NCBI RefSeq assembly: GCF_013408655.1
Contig: NZ_JACCBP010000001.1
Span: 1,116,001-1,180,000, forward strand
From: Pigmentiphaga litoralis
GTDB lineage: Bacteria > Pseudomonadota > Gammaproteobacteria > Burkholderiales > Burkholderiaceae_B
Direction of reading: 5' to 3'
DNA length: 64,000 nucleotides
The notes under the pieces: generated by a model
Told to the model about the DNA's origin: nothing
The model's input: the letters and a program-made list of their open reading frames with translations, nothing else
The model's database searches: none
Translations under genes and position numbers: made by a program
Shown: piece by piece, positions 35,535-44,325 of the stretch
How positions within the stretch are numbered: position 1 is the stretch's first letter
How the letters are laid out: every line of letters starts with the position of its first letter

Positions 35535-35945
35535 TCAACGACCGAAAATCGTCGCCGCGATCACGCCTGTCGCGACACCGATCAGGAAATAATCGGCGCC
35601 GACGGCCACCCACTGCTGACCACGCTGTGGCGGCGGCAGACGATGGGCGCGCCAATCGCTCACATAGTATTGGCGCGTGCGATAGTCGTACGGCAGGCGG
35701 TCACCCCGATTCCAGTGGCGCGGAGCCGGACCGCGATAGTCCGAATGCCGTCCGTTCCAGTCCCGGTCGGGTGGGCCGCCACGCGGACCCGGATTGCCAT
35801 GTGGCCCCCGGTCGTGGCCATGCGCATTGCCATGCGGCGGGCCGCCGCGATGATCCGGGCCATTGCCGCGCCCTTGCGCCGATACGCCAACCGAAGCCAC
35901 CAGCAAGGTGCTGGCCAGCAAGCTGCTAATGATGCGGTGTTTCAT
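35535..35945 (-). CDS. RcnB family periplasmic protein
   Basis: A 136-residue exported protein. The signal peptide MKHRIISSLLASTLLVASVG ends near VSA (residue 23). A His/Gly/Pro/Arg-rich segment follows, then the RcnB domain with RGDRLPYDYRTRQYYVSDWR, LPPPQRGQQWVAVGADYFLI and a short hydrophobic end (GVATGVIAATIFGR). E. coli RcnB helps control periplasmic Ni/Co efflux; whether that holds for this paralogue is unknown. A second, longer RcnB-like gene lies 1 kb upstream. Confidence 0.85.
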   Translation of the reverse strand: MKHRIISSLLASTLLVASVGVSAQGRGNGPDHRGGPPHGNAHGHDRGPHGNPGPRGGPPDRDWNGRHSDYRGPAPRHWNRGDRLPYDYRTRQYYVSDWRAHRLPPPQRGQQWVAVGADYFLIGVATGVIAATIFGR

Positions 35946-36268
35946 GAGACCCCTCCTAGGGAAAGGACCGTCGGATCATGGGCTATGCCACCGGCACACC
36001 TCACGTCCTACGGTCGAGCACCCCGATTACACCCCAGTCATTGTCGTGTGGCGCATCGCATGTAACCAGACGCCTCAAAACCGCCAGGATGAAACCCGCG
36101 GATTACACCTGTGGAGAGAATTAGCAGAAATTGGTGGACGCAAAAAAGCCGCGCTCGGCATAGACCGGCACGGCTTCCTTGGTTTAGGCGACCCATCACG
36201 GCGCCTGAGGAAATGCTAGCAGGCGCGTGGCCTGCGTATCACTTCACTCGAGTCGAGCACCCTGTCAA
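35946..36268. other. Intergenic region with terminator of the DUF883 gene
   Basis: About 320 bp. On the minus strand AAGCCG/CGGCTT (outer stem 36146-36176, with inner pairing) followed by six T residues forms a probable terminator about 100 bp after the DUF883 stop. The rest should carry the RcnB-like gene promoter. No small ORF looks coding. Confidence 0.5.
36142..36176 (-). terminator. Probable terminator of the DUF883 gene
   Basis: Read on the minus strand, AAGCCG (36176-36171) pairs with CGGCTT (36151-36146), with extra CGG/CCG pairing inside, followed by TTTTTT (36147-36142). Confidence 0.6.
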
Positions 36269-36532
36269 TTAAGACAGCTTGCCCCACAGGTAGGCCACTG
36301 CTGCCACCACGGCGACCGACGTGATCGGGCGGGCGCGAATGGTTTCGGTCGCGCTTTGCAGCGCTTCGGCCACTGCGTCGCGGTGTTCGTCGATCAGTTC
36401 CGATGCGGTTTCTTTCGCCTTGCGGGTCACTTCGGTTGCCTTGCTGGCCACGTCGTTGATCGCACCTTCGACGGAATCTGCACCTGCCGATACTGCGTCC
36501 TTGGCCTTTCCTGCCGTTGCATCTGCGCTCAT
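36269..36532 (-). CDS. DUF883 family membrane-anchored protein (ElaB/YqjD-like)
   Basis: An 87-residue protein. An amphipathic helical N-terminal part (AKDAVSAGADSVEGAINDVA to EALQSATETIRARP) is followed by a C-terminal transmembrane segment ITSVAVVAAVAYLWGKLS. This is the DUF883/ElaB/YqjD layout; YqjD tethers ribosomes to the inner membrane in stationary phase, and these genes are often stress-induced. AAGGAG lies seven bases before the ATG at 36532. Confidence 0.88.
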   Translation of the reverse strand: MSADATAGKAKDAVSAGADSVEGAINDVASKATEVTRKAKETASELIDEHRDAVAEALQSATETIRARPITSVAVVAAVAYLWGKLS

Positions 36533-36904
36533 CTCGTGCTCCTTGTGCGAAAAATTGAATTCGTTGAATCGAGCAATGATTATTCGGCCGCGACCTGTCC
36601 CACACAAGTCACCGCTCGTATCCAACGATGACCAATGTGTTTTGCGAAAGGTAGGGGGCAGTGGTCCGCAACCGCAGGCTTGCAGAGGCGTAGGGGCTCA
36701 ACGCAAGCCGAATGGAGGTGGTGTTCGATGACAAGCTCGTTACGTGTTGCGCGCTGTTGTTGCCGCCGGATCTTCGGCAAGCCGAGAAAAAACCGCCGGC
36801 ACTCAGGGCGCCGGCGGTTTCTTTACTTCTGTGTCGCTTCAGTACTTCGCCGCTTCAAGACGTCACGCCAATATCGGACGCAAGGTCGATACCGGCCGCT
36901 GGCC
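36533..36904. other. Intergenic region with terminator of the second RcnB-like gene
   Basis: About 370 bp. AAACCGCCGGC (36790-36800) and GCCGGCGGTTT (36810-36820) form an 11-bp stem flanked by an A run and TTTCTTTA. It is a terminator for the minus-strand gene ending at 36905. The rest is of lower GC and should hold the DUF883 promoter; no gene is convincing. Confidence 0.6.
36786..36820 (-). terminator. Rho-independent terminator
   Basis: An 11-bp perfect stem (36790-36800 with 36810-36820) around a 9-base loop. On the minus strand it is followed by a T run (36791-36786). It lies 85 bp after the stop of the Met/Pro-rich RcnB-like gene. Confidence 0.8.
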
Positions 36905-37525
36905 TCACCGTCCGGCCATCATGTCCTGGATGCGTCCGTTGGACGAATTCACCAGATAGAAATCCGCCCCTACGCCCACCCAGCGATGCCCACGCGGTGG
37001 CGCCGAGAGCTTGAAGCTTTTCCAGTCATCGATCACATACTGATTGCCGCGATAGTCCATCGGCAGTTGATCGCCCTTGTTCCAGCGCGGCGGCACCATA
37101 CCCGTGTTGGTGCCCGTCATGGGCATGGAACCCGATCGGCCGTCCATGCCTGGCTGCGCCATCCCGCCGCGGCCGGGGCCGCCCATGCCGGGTTGCATGC
37201 CTTGCTGCATTCCCGGCTTCATTCCCGGATCCATGCCAGGACGCGGGGGCGGTGGCGGACGGGTGCCACGCGGTGCGCGGTCCGGGCGCGGCGTGTCACT
37301 CATGCGCATATCGCCGCCTTCCATACGTTGCATGGGCGCGGGCTTCATCATGCCGGGCTTTGCGCCGGGTGGCGGTGCGGGAGGACGGACACGGTCCCCA
37401 GGTGCGCCCATGGGCGGTGGTGGCGGCGCCATGCCGTCAGGAGAGGTCATCCCCTGCGCCATCACGGAAGCTGCGCCCGACAGGCAAGCCATGCCAACCA
37501 AGGTGCTCAGTAGTATGCGTTTCAT
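36905..37525 (-). CDS. RcnB family protein with Met/Pro/Gly-rich repeat region
   Basis: A 206-residue exported protein. The signal peptide MKRILLSTLVGMACLSGAAS ends near VMA. Residues 25-150 are low-complexity, rich in Pro, Gly and Met with repeated P-G-M and Q-P-G-M units. The C-terminal RcnB domain (about 150-206) has PPRWNKGDQLPMDYRGNQYV, then IDDWKSFKLSAPPRGHRWV and GVGADFYLVNSSNGRIQDM. The Met-rich stretch could bind copper or silver, unlike the His-rich sister at 35535 (inference). The two genes are separated by the DUF883 gene. Confidence 0.8.
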   Translation of the reverse strand: MKRILLSTLVGMACLSGAASVMAQGMTSPDGMAPPPPPMGAPGDRVRPPAPPPGAKPGMMKPAPMQRMEGGDMRMSDTPRPDRAPRGTRPPPPPRPGMDPGMKPGMQQGMQPGMGGPGRGGMAQPGMDGRSGSMPMTGTNTGMVPPRWNKGDQLPMDYRGNQYVIDDWKSFKLSAPPRGHRWVGVGADFYLVNSSNGRIQDMMAGR

Positions 37526-37784
37526 GCCGTACTCCTTTCTGGGGGTCTCGTTATAAGCTCATATATCGCAAGGCCATTACACGCCTTGCCCGGCACCCAC
37601 GCGCGGCGTGTGTAACCGGAGAGCCAAAAACCACCAGCTTGAAACGCGGCGCTAACACGTGCGCGATAACGCACACATAGCTTTCAAGTCACTGAGTTGA
37701 CCCACAGTGAGAGTGCGGCGAGCCACACGGCCAATGCTCACTGCGTGAGTTGGTCAGCGCGATCGAAAGCAGGCCAGTTACCGA

Positions 37785-37982
37785 TCACGACGCATGCTGT
37801 TCCAGCAAAGCCACGATCGCATCCAGTTCCTGCTTCGCTGCGTCTACCTGCCTGGCGGCGTCGCGATACGCCGCACACGTCGTCGCGTCAAAGCCCGCAT
37901 CCCTGGCCTGACTGAACGCTTCAAAGAACTGGTGCGACGAGCTTGCCCAGGTACGCAGCGCGTTAAGTTGCCGATTTTCCAT
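37785..37982 (-). CDS. Small protein of unknown function
   Basis: About 65 residues, start MENRQLNALRTWASSSHQFF. The protein is helical, with Ala/Gln/Asp-rich segments (QARDAGFDATTCAAYRDAAR), has no signal peptide and matches no family I recognise. An AGAGGG lies rather far (14 bases) upstream. A longer version beginning at 38042 is possible. Amino-acid composition looks protein-like, but the coding status is uncertain. Confidence 0.4.
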   Translation of the reverse strand: MENRQLNALRTWASSSHQFFEAFSQARDAGFDATTCAAYRDAARQVDAAKQELDAIVALLEQHAS

Positions 37983-38322
37983 GGCTTTTTTTATCCCTCT
38001 TTGAAGGTGTGAGAATACCAAGAGATTATTGAATTGAGTCATGCTGGCAGAAATAGGACGCATGGATGCCCGCAATACGTCGCAGCACGAACCCATGTCG
38101 AATGAACGATGGCCCGCGCCTGCAGGCGTGCCGCGTATTAATTCTGCGGCCACCCGGGGCCACCTATTAACGCGACGGCAATTAATTGTCAGACGGTGAA
38201 TATTCAGTCAGATGAATACACAGCGCCTTCGCACTAAACTCGCGACCAAAACAAAAAGCCCGCCGGAATAAACCAGCGGGCTTTCGTCATTACATACTGC
38301 GTGCTGCAAACTGCAAATTAAA
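37983..38322. other. Intergenic region between the small ORF and tRNA-Pro
   Basis: About 340 bp of lower GC. It holds the terminator at 38255-38284 downstream of tRNA-Pro; the remainder shows no gene I can support. Confidence 0.6.
38255..38284 (-). terminator. Terminator after tRNA-Pro
   Basis: AAAGCCCGC and GCGGGCTTT form a 9-bp stem around a 12-base loop; on the minus strand it is followed by TGTTTT. It lies 38 bp after the tRNA 3' end and would end the merR/tRNA transcript. Confidence 0.75.
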
Positions 38323-38399
38323 TGGTCGGAACGGCGGGATTCGAACTCGCGACCCCTTGCACCCCATGCAAGTGCGCTACCAGGCTGCGCTACGCTCCG
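38323..38399 (-). tRNA. tRNA-Pro (anticodon GGG)
   Basis: A 77-nt tRNA with the CCA end encoded. Acceptor stem CGGAGCG/CGTTCCG has one G-U pair, and the first base C1 is typical of bacterial tRNA-Pro. The anticodon stem CTTGC/GCAAG encloses loop ATGGGGT, giving anticodon GGG. The T arm contains GTTCGAATC. It lies 30 bp downstream of the merR gene on the same strand. Confidence 0.96.
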
Positions 38400-38429
38400 A
38401 ACAGAAAAAGATTATAGCAGGATTTCTGA

Positions 38430-38819
38430 TTACTTCAACGCGCTGCCCAGCATTTTTGAAATATCGCCGAGTTCGGCACGGATCGCGAGCAAATCGGCTT
38501 CAGCGATCGCATACGTGACCTCGACCGGCTCTTCTTCGCGCTCGTTGGCGCGCGAGTCGTCCAGGCGATTGCGGGCGCCGCTGATCGTGAAGCCTTCTTC
38601 GTACAGCAATTCGCGAATGCGGCGGATCAGCAGCACTTCGTGGTGCTGGTAGTAGCGGCGGTTGCCGCGACGTTTGATGGGTTTGAGTTGCGTGAACTCC
38701 TGCTCCCAATAGCGCAGCACATGCGGCTTGACGCCGCAGAGGTCGCTCACTTCACCGATGGTGAAGTATCGCTTGGCGGGAATGGGAGGGAGAACGACCG
38801 GCGTTTCAATGCGCGCCAT
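38430..38819 (-). CDS. MerR family transcriptional regulator (ihfA-linked)
   Basis: A 129-residue regulator. The HTH begins KRYFTIGEVSDLCGVKPHVL, followed by RYWEQEFTQLKP and RGNRRYYQHHEVLLIRRIR, the usual MerR DNA-binding region. A short C-terminal helix has no metal-binding Cys. This uncharacterised MerR protein regularly follows ihfA in proteobacteria. It starts 8 bp after the ihfA stop. Confidence 0.93.
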   Translation of the reverse strand: MARIETPVVLPPIPAKRYFTIGEVSDLCGVKPHVLRYWEQEFTQLKPIKRRGNRRYYQHHEVLLIRRIRELLYEEGFTISGARNRLDDSRANEREEEPVEVTYAIAEADLLAIRAELGDISKMLGSALK

Positions 38820-38827
38820 AGTACCTC

Positions 38828-39220
38828 TCAGGACTGGCTCTGCTCGCGCAGAGCGACTTGCTCAACCATGCTTTTCAGCTTCTGGCTGGCGTGGAACGTG
38901 ACGACGCGGCGAGCCGCGATGGGAATGGCCTCGCCGGTCTTGGGATTGCGTCCGGGGCGCTGCGGTTTGTTCCGAACCTGGAAGTTGCCGAAGCCCGACA
39001 GCTTGACCATATCGCCGCGCTCGAGAGCATCGCGAATTTCCTCAAAGAACGTTTCCACCATGTCTTTGGCTTCCCGTTTGTTGAGGCCGACCCGCTCGAA
39101 CAAGAGGTCGGCGAGTTCGGCTTTGGTCAGGGTGCGGGAATCGTCGGCGCCTGCGACAGCGCCCGCGGGCGCGTCGAAGTCTTCGTTGGGATCAAACACG
39201 TCGGAAGCAAGAGAATGCAT
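38828..39220 (-). CDS. ihfA: Integration host factor subunit alpha
   Basis: A 130-residue DNA-bending protein. The IHF/HU fold starts at [20 protein letters not shown], with the DNA-binding arm around [20 protein letters not shown]. The chain ends in [13 protein letters not shown]. The N-terminal 30 residues ([20 protein letters not shown]) extend beyond the E. coli protein; a shorter start is not excluded. IHF acts in nucleoid structure and in sigma-54 promoter activation. It follows pheT by 22 bp. Confidence 0.94.
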   Translation of the reverse strand: MHSLASDVFDPNEDFDAPAGAVAGADDSRTLTKAELADLLFERVGLNKREAKDMVETFFEEIRDALERGDMVKLSGFGNFQVRNKPQRPGRNPKTGEAIPIAARRVVTFHASQKLKSMVEQVALREQSQS

Positions 39221-39242
39221 AGGCAAAGATTCGGAACTCAGG

Positions 39243-41654
39243 TTACACCCGAAGTCTCGCACCATGCGCGGCACCCAATGCGTCGCGAATACGTGTGAGA
39301 CAACCTTCGACGCGCGCGTCATCCAGGGTCACGGCAGTATCCTGCAGGCGGAATCGGAAGGCAAGGCTTTTTTCCTTTGTTGACAAGGACTTATCTCGCC
39401 AAACATCGAAAATGCGTGCATCTTTCACGACCGCCAAATCCGGCTCTGCAGCGCACGTTGCGGCAATGGTGTCGAGCATCTGCTGGGCCAATACCGCCTC
39501 GTCCACCCACAAGGCCAGGTCGCGCGTGACGACTGGCTGGCGTGAAATCTCGGCCAGGTCAGGCAGCGGCCGAGCCGCCACGGCATCCGCATCCAGCTCG
39601 AATACGACCGGGGCATGCGGCAGTTCCGCTTTTTGCGCCCACTGCGGATGCAGCTCGCCAATCCAGCCAACCGCCTTGCCATCCAGCACGATGCGGGCGC
39701 TGCGGCCAGGATGCAGCGCCGGATGCGACGCGGGCTCGAAGCGCACGGCCTGGTGCGACGCACCCGCCAACAGCGCTTCGACATCGGCCTTGACGTCGAA
39801 GAAGTCGGTCTGGCGCGTGGCGGCGCCCCATTGCTCTTCGACTGCCGGACCGTAGGCCAGGCCGCTCAGACGCATGGGCTGGCACACGCCGGCAACGGTC
39901 AGGTCACCGGCCTGCACGGATGCATCGCGCCAGAACACCCGGCCCAGTTCGAACACACGGACGCGGGACATCTTGCGGTTCAGGTTGTACTGGGCGTTGG
40001 CGACCAGGCCGCCGATCAGGCTGCTGCGCATGACCGACAGCTGGCTGGCGATCGGGTTGAGCAGGCGGATCGGGTCGGCGTTGCCGGCATAGTCCTTTTC
40101 CCAGTCGGCTTCGACGAAGCTGAAGTTGACCACTTCCTGGAAGTCCAGGTCGGCCATACGATGGCGCAGATCATGGAAGGACCGGCGGTTTTCGGGCAGG
40201 GCACGCACTTCGGCGCGCGCCATCGGCGGCACGTCGGGGATGCGTTCGAAACCATAGACCCGGGCGATTTCTTCGATCAGGTCTTCTTCGATTTCCAGGT
40301 CGAAACGGAAGGACGGCGGCGTGACGACGAACGCGCCCTCTTCCTTCACAAATTCCAGACCCAGGCGCGTGAAGATCGCCGCAATCTCGTCTTCGGGCAC
40401 CTGCACGCCCAGCACCTTGTGGCAACGCGCGACACGCAGGCGCACGGGCTTGCGGTCAGGCAAGGCCACCGTCTGCTGGTCGATCGGGCCGACGTCACCA
40501 CCGCAGACATCCACGATCAGGCGCGTCAGATATTCCAGTTCTTCGGGGATGTGCTCGAAGTCCACGCCCCGTTCGAAACGGAAGCTGGCATCCGAACTGA
40601 AATTGAACTTGCGCGCGCGGCCTGCGATCGCATCCGGGAACCAGAACGCCGTTTCGACAAAGATGTTGGTCGTGGCCAGGCTGACGGACGTCGACTCGCC
40701 GCCCATGATGCCGGCCAGGCTTTCGACGCCCTGGTCATCGGCCACCACGCCAACGGTCCCGTCCAGCTCGACGGTCTGGCCATTGAGCAGCAGCAGGCTT
40801 TCGCCCGGCTTGCCCCACCGCACGTCCAGGCCGCCGTGCACCTTGTCCAGGTCGAACACGTGGGACGGGCGGCCCATTTCCAGCATCACATAGTTGGAAA
40901 TGTCGACCAGTGCCGAAATCGAGCGCTGCCCTGCCCGCTCCAGGCGCTGCTTGATGTAGTCGGGTGTGGGCGCATCGGCGCGCACATTGCGGATGACACG
41001 CCCGGCAAAACGGCCGCACAGGTCGGGCGCGCTGATGCGCACCGGCAGGCGTTCGTCCAGCGTGACCGGCACCGGCGTCCAGGTGGGCCGCTTCAGCGGC
41101 GTATCGGTCAGTGCCGACACTTCGCGCGCAACGCCCAGGATGGACAGGCAGTCCGCCTTGTTCGGGGTCAGCTTGAGCGTGATCAGCGTGTCGTCAAGGC
41201 CCAGCCAGTCGCGCACCGATTGGCCGACAGGCGCATCAAAGCCAAGGTCGATCAGGCCGGCGTGGTCTTGCGACAGGCCCAGTTCGCGAGCCGAGCACAG
41301 CATGCCGGCCGATTCCACACCGCGCATCTTGGCAACGCCGATGGTGATGTCGCCGGGCAGCGTAGCGCCGACGGTCGCCAGCGCGACCTTCATGCCTTGG
41401 GCCACATTGGGCGCGCCGCATACGATCTGCAGCGGCGCAGCCGCGCCCGTGTCGACCGTGCAGACGCGCAGCTTGTCGGCGTTGGGATGCGGTTCAAGAT
41501 GCGTGACATGGGCCACGATCACACCGGAAAACGGCGGCGCCACCGGGGCCAGGTCTTCGACTTCCAGGCCCGCCATCGTCAGCGTGTGCGCGAGATCGGC
41601 GGTGGACAGGGCCGGGTCGGTCATCGACCGCAGCCAGGATTCTGGGAATTGCAT
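39243..41654 (-). CDS. pheT: Phenylalanine-tRNA ligase beta subunit
   Basis: An 803-residue subunit of the alpha2beta2 PheRS. An N-terminal tRNA-binding (EMAP-like) domain ([20 protein letters not shown]) is followed by the B3/B4 editing region ([20 protein letters not shown]), the B5 domain and the C-terminal FDX-ACB anticodon-binding domain ([20 protein letters not shown]). The length is close to E. coli PheT (795). It starts 18 bp after pheS. Confidence 0.97.
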   Translation of the reverse strand: MQFPESWLRSMTDPALSTADLAHTLTMAGLEVEDLAPVAPPFSGVIVAHVTHLEPHPNADKLRVCTVDTGAAAPLQIVCGAPNVAQGMKVALATVGATLPGDITIGVAKMRGVESAGMLCSARELGLSQDHAGLIDLGFDAPVGQSVRDWLGLDDTLITLKLTPNKADCLSILGVAREVSALTDTPLKRPTWTPVPVTLDERLPVRISAPDLCGRFAGRVIRNVRADAPTPDYIKQRLERAGQRSISALVDISNYVMLEMGRPSHVFDLDKVHGGLDVRWGKPGESLLLLNGQTVELDGTVGVVADDQGVESLAGIMGGESTSVSLATTNIFVETAFWFPDAIAGRARKFNFSSDASFRFERGVDFEHIPEELEYLTRLIVDVCGGDVGPIDQQTVALPDRKPVRLRVARCHKVLGVQVPEDEIAAIFTRLGLEFVKEEGAFVVTPPSFRFDLEIEEDLIEEIARVYGFERIPDVPPMARAEVRALPENRRSFHDLRHRMADLDFQEVVNFSFVEADWEKDYAGNADPIRLLNPIASQLSVMRSSLIGGLVANAQYNLNRKMSRVRVFELGRVFWRDASVQAGDLTVAGVCQPMRLSGLAYGPAVEEQWGAATRQTDFFDVKADVEALLAGASHQAVRFEPASHPALHPGRSARIVLDGKAVGWIGELHPQWAQKAELPHAPVVFELDADAVAARPLPDLAEISRQPVVTRDLALWVDEAVLAQQMLDTIAATCAAEPDLAVVKDARIFDVWRDKSLSTKEKSLAFRFRLQDTAVTLDDARVEGCLTRIRDALGAAHGARLRV

Positions 41655-41672
41655 AGCAGCGTGTACCTTCGT

Positions 41673-42692
41673 TCAGTTGAACTGCTTCAGAAAGCGCAGA
41701 TCGCCTTCGAAGAACTGGCGCAGGTCATTGACCCCATAGCGCAACATGGTCAGGCGCTCAAGGCCGGAGCCGAACGCAAAGCCGATATACCGCTCGGGAT
41801 CGAGCCCGAAATTGCGCACCACCGACGGGTGCACCTGGCCCGAACCGGAGATTTCCAGCCAGCGTCCCTTGTTGGGGCCGGTCGTGAACATCATGTCGAT
41901 TTCGGCGGAAGGTTCGGTAAACGGGAAGAACGAAGGACGGAAGCGCAGCACCAGGTCGTCCGTTTCGAAGAACGCCCGCAGGAAGTCGGTGTAGACACCC
42001 TTCAGGTCCGCAAACGAAATGTCTTCGGCGATCCACAGGCCTTCGACCTGATGGAACATGGGCGAATGCGTCGCATCGCTATCGACACGGTAGGTCTTGC
42101 CCGGGGCGATCACCTTGATCGGCGGCTTGTTCATGCGCGCGTAGCGCACCTGCATCGGGCTGGTGTGCGTGCGCAGCAGCAGCGGCAGGCCCTTTTCGTC
42201 TTTCATGTCGACGTAGAAGGTGTCCTGCATGGACCGCGCCGGGTGGTTTTCCGGGTTGTTCAGGGCCGTGAAGTTGGTCCAGTCGTTTTCGATTTCGGGG
42301 CCATCGGCCACATCGAAACCGATCGACCGGAAAATCGCTTCGACGCGTTCCCAGGTGCGGATCACCGGGTGGATGCCGCCCGTGCCCCGGCCGCGGCCAG
42401 GCAAGGTGACGTCGATCGTTTCTTCGGCAAGGCGCGCGGCCAGCTTGGCATCGGCCAGCGCCTGGCGGCGGGCGTTCAGCAGATTTTCGATGGACGTCTT
42501 GGCGACGTTGATCTTTGCGCCTTCGCTGCGTTTTTCTTCAGGCGAAAGCGAGGCCATGCCCTTCAGCAGCGCGGTCAGCGCACCCTGCTTGCCCAGGAAG
42601 CGGGCCTTTTCGTTTTCCAGCGCAGCGGGGTCGGCCGCGGCGGCAAATGCCTCGCCGGCTTGGCGTATCAGGTCGTCCAGGTTCTGGGACAT
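41673..42692 (-). CDS. pheS: Phenylalanine-tRNA ligase alpha subunit
   Basis: A 339-residue class II aminoacyl-tRNA synthetase subunit. An N-terminal coiled coil (1-85) is followed by motif 2/3 regions: [54 protein letters not shown] and [19 protein letters not shown]. The ATG at 42692 ([16 protein letters not shown]) is the standard start; a longer in-frame extension reads through a hairpin and is rejected. Confidence 0.97.
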   Translation of the reverse strand: MSQNLDDLIRQAGEAFAAAADPAALENEKARFLGKQGALTALLKGMASLSPEEKRSEGAKINVAKTSIENLLNARRQALADAKLAARLAEETIDVTLPGRGRGTGGIHPVIRTWERVEAIFRSIGFDVADGPEIENDWTNFTALNNPENHPARSMQDTFYVDMKDEKGLPLLLRTHTSPMQVRYARMNKPPIKVIAPGKTYRVDSDATHSPMFHQVEGLWIAEDISFADLKGVYTDFLRAFFETDDLVLRFRPSFFPFTEPSAEIDMMFTTGPNKGRWLEISGSGQVHPSVVRNFGLDPERYIGFAFGSGLERLTMLRYGVNDLRQFFEGDLRFLKQFN

Positions 42693-42755
42693 GGCGGATT
42701 CGTTCAAATAGGGTAAGGGAAGGCGCGAGGAAGGCAGCGCGGCGGCGGAAACGCA

Positions 42756-42781
42756 AACGGGGCTTCCAGAGAAGCCCCGTT
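42756..42781 (-). terminator. Hairpin (terminator or attenuator) between rplT and pheS
   Basis: AACGGGGCTTC and GAAGCCCCGTT form a perfect 11-bp stem around a 4-base loop. On the minus strand it is followed by TGCGTTT, an interrupted T tail. It lies 87 bp after the rplT stop and 64 bp before the pheS ATG, the place where pheST attenuators occur. No Phe-rich leader peptide was found. Confidence 0.6.
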
Positions 42782-42867
42782 CGGGTAGCGTGCACGCATG
42801 AACGCGCACTGCCTGGTTCAGATCGCCGGCGGAATCGCCGCAGGGCGAAGCGCCGGCGGAATCAGCC

Positions 42868-43227
42868 TCAGGCGGCCAGGGCGTTCTTGACTTGCGTCAC
42901 GATGGCGGCAAAACCCGCCTTGTCGTGCACAGCCAGGTCGGCCAGGACCTTGCGATCGAGGTCGATCGAAGCCTTTTTCAGGCCAGCGATGAACACGCTG
43001 TACGTCACGCCGTGCTCGCGCACAGCGGCGTTGATACGCGTGATCCAGAGTGCGCGGAACGTGCGCTTCTTGGCGCGACGGTCACGATACGCATACTGGC
43101 CAGCACGCATGACAGCCTGCTTGGCGATACGGAACACATTGCCACGACGGCCACGGTAGCCCTTGGCAAGGTCGATGACTTTCTTGTGACGGGCCCTTGC
43201 GGTTACCCCACGTTTGACTCTAGGCAT
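42868..43227 (-). CDS. rplT: 50S ribosomal protein L20
   Basis: A 119-residue rRNA-binding protein, essentially collinear with E. coli L20 (118). It opens [20 protein letters not shown], continues with [20 protein letters not shown], and [19 protein letters not shown] is a conserved internal stretch. It is needed for early 50S assembly and represses its own operon in E. coli. It lies 30 bp after rpmI. Confidence 0.98.
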   Translation of the reverse strand: MPRVKRGVTARARHKKVIDLAKGYRGRRGNVFRIAKQAVMRAGQYAYRDRRAKKRTFRALWITRINAAVREHGVTYSVFIAGLKKASIDLDRKVLADLAVHDKAGFAAIVTQVKNALAA

Positions 43228-43257
43228 ATAAAAACTCCAATCTAAGCGGCTGAGGGG

Positions 43258-43455
43258 TTAGGCGTACGGCAACATGGCCCGGACGGATTTCACGTCGGAC
43301 TTGGCGACTTCGGCGGAACCGCGCAGCTGGCGCTTGGTCTTGGTCGTTTTCTTGGTCAGGATGTGGCGCTTGAACGCTTGACCCCGTTTGATCGAACCGC
43401 CTGGGCGGACGACAAAGCGCTTGGAGGCGCTTTTCTTCGATTTCATCTTAGGCAC
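43258..43455 (-). CDS. rpmI: 50S ribosomal protein L35
   Basis: A 65-residue protein with the L35 pattern [19 protein letters not shown] and [20 protein letters not shown]. The start is GTG at 43455 (AGGAAAG lies about eight bases upstream). An ATG three codons later would remove the conserved PKMK start. It lies 213 bp after infC, an unusually long gap that can form two strong hairpins. Confidence 0.97.
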   Translation of the reverse strand: MPKMKSKKSASKRFVVRPGGSIKRGQAFKRHILTKKTTKTKRQLRGSAEVAKSDVKSVRAMLPYA

Positions 43456-43561
43456 GATGAGACTTTCCTGTTGTTTACATGCTCACGGGTGGACCCACCA
43501 ACGAACGGTGAGGCACTTGATGACCCGCATTCACTTGTTTTGTCCACTGTCTGGAAACGCA

Positions 43562-43649
43562 CCGCAAAAAGGTAAATGCCACCTTTGCGGATTTGAAAGC
43601 GCCCGGAACGCGTGGTTTTGCCCGGAATCACGTAAAAGCGATCCCGGGC
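43562..43649 (-). promoter_or_regulatory. Structured leader of rpmI-rplT (candidate L20 operator)
   Basis: In the infC-rpmI gap, 43620-43649 forms a 12-bp stem in the RNA (two G-U pairs) around a 6-base loop. 43562-43590 forms a CCGCAAA/TTTGCGG stem topped by GGT/ACC. Neither has a terminator T run. In E. coli L20 represses rpmI by binding structured RNA at this position, so an autoregulatory operator is plausible but unproven. Confidence 0.45.
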
Positions 43650-43668
43650 AGCAAAAGAGTATACCGCG

Positions 43669-44217
43669 TTATTCGGCGGAAGGCTTGCCTGCCGGCACGA
43701 CCTTTTTCTTTGGAGACAACACCATGACCATCTGCCGACCTTCCAGCTTGGGCATGGCTTCGACGATTGCCGTGTCCAGCAAATCGTCGCGAACCCGTTC
43801 CAACACCCGCATGCCGAGTTCCTGGTGGGCCATTTCACGGCCACGGAAGCGCAGCGTGACCTTGGCCTTGTCGCCTTCTTCAAGGAACCGTTTCAGGTTA
43901 CGCAGTTTGACCTGGTAATCGCCTTCGTCGGTACCCGGACGGAATTTGACTTCCTTGACCTGGATGATCTTTTGCTTGAGCTTGGCTTCGTGCTGACGCT
44001 TCTGTTCCTGGTACTTGAATTTGCCGAAGTCCATCAGGCGGCAGACCGGAGGCTGCGCGGTGGGGGCAATTTCTACCAGGTCGACGTCGGCTTGCTCGGA
44101 CAGCCTGACTGCTTCGGCGATCTTGACGATGCCAAGCGCTTCACCGTCGACTCCAATCAGGCGCACCTCTGGTACGTTGATTTCACCATTGATGCGATTC
44201 GGCTTGTCGGTTGCGAT
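43669..44217 (-). CDS. infC: Translation initiation factor IF-3
   Basis: A 182-residue protein (E. coli 180). It starts at a rare AUC codon: on the minus strand AGGAG lies eight bases before ATC at 44217-44215, and the frame reads (M)[20 protein letters not shown], matching the IF-3 N-terminus. The GTG at 44166 would delete that conserved segment. The C-terminal domain shows [20 protein letters not shown] and [16 protein letters not shown]. Non-AUG starts let IF-3, which rejects such codons, control its own synthesis. Confidence 0.97.
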   Translation of the reverse strand: MATDKPNRINGEINVPEVRLIGVDGEALGIVKIAEAVRLSEQADVDLVEIAPTAQPPVCRLMDFGKFKYQEQKRQHEAKLKQKIIQVKEVKFRPGTDEGDYQVKLRNLKRFLEEGDKAKVTLRFRGREMAHQELGMRVLERVRDDLLDTAIVEAMPKLEGRQMVMVLSPKKKVVPAGKPSAE

Positions 44218-44325
44218 GTTTGAAACTCCTAATTTGATTGAGTGACCATGCGGCGCGAGTGCAGCGTCGGCAAGTGCTCGACGCTGCTGCCCCGCCGTGG
44301 GGATCCGGTGCGGGCCGTGTCCGGT

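Noticed and set aside
39615..42716. A 1033-codon open frame on the plus strand across pheT and pheS
   Set aside because: It is exactly antisense to two well-conserved synthetase genes, and its protein is rich in Gln, His and Arg without domains, the usual shadow in GC-rich DNA.
42706..42799. A 31-codon minus-strand ORF beginning at 42799 as a PheM-like leader peptide
   Set aside because: It reads through the hairpin it should precede, and only its later part has Phe codons, so the attenuation geometry does not fit.
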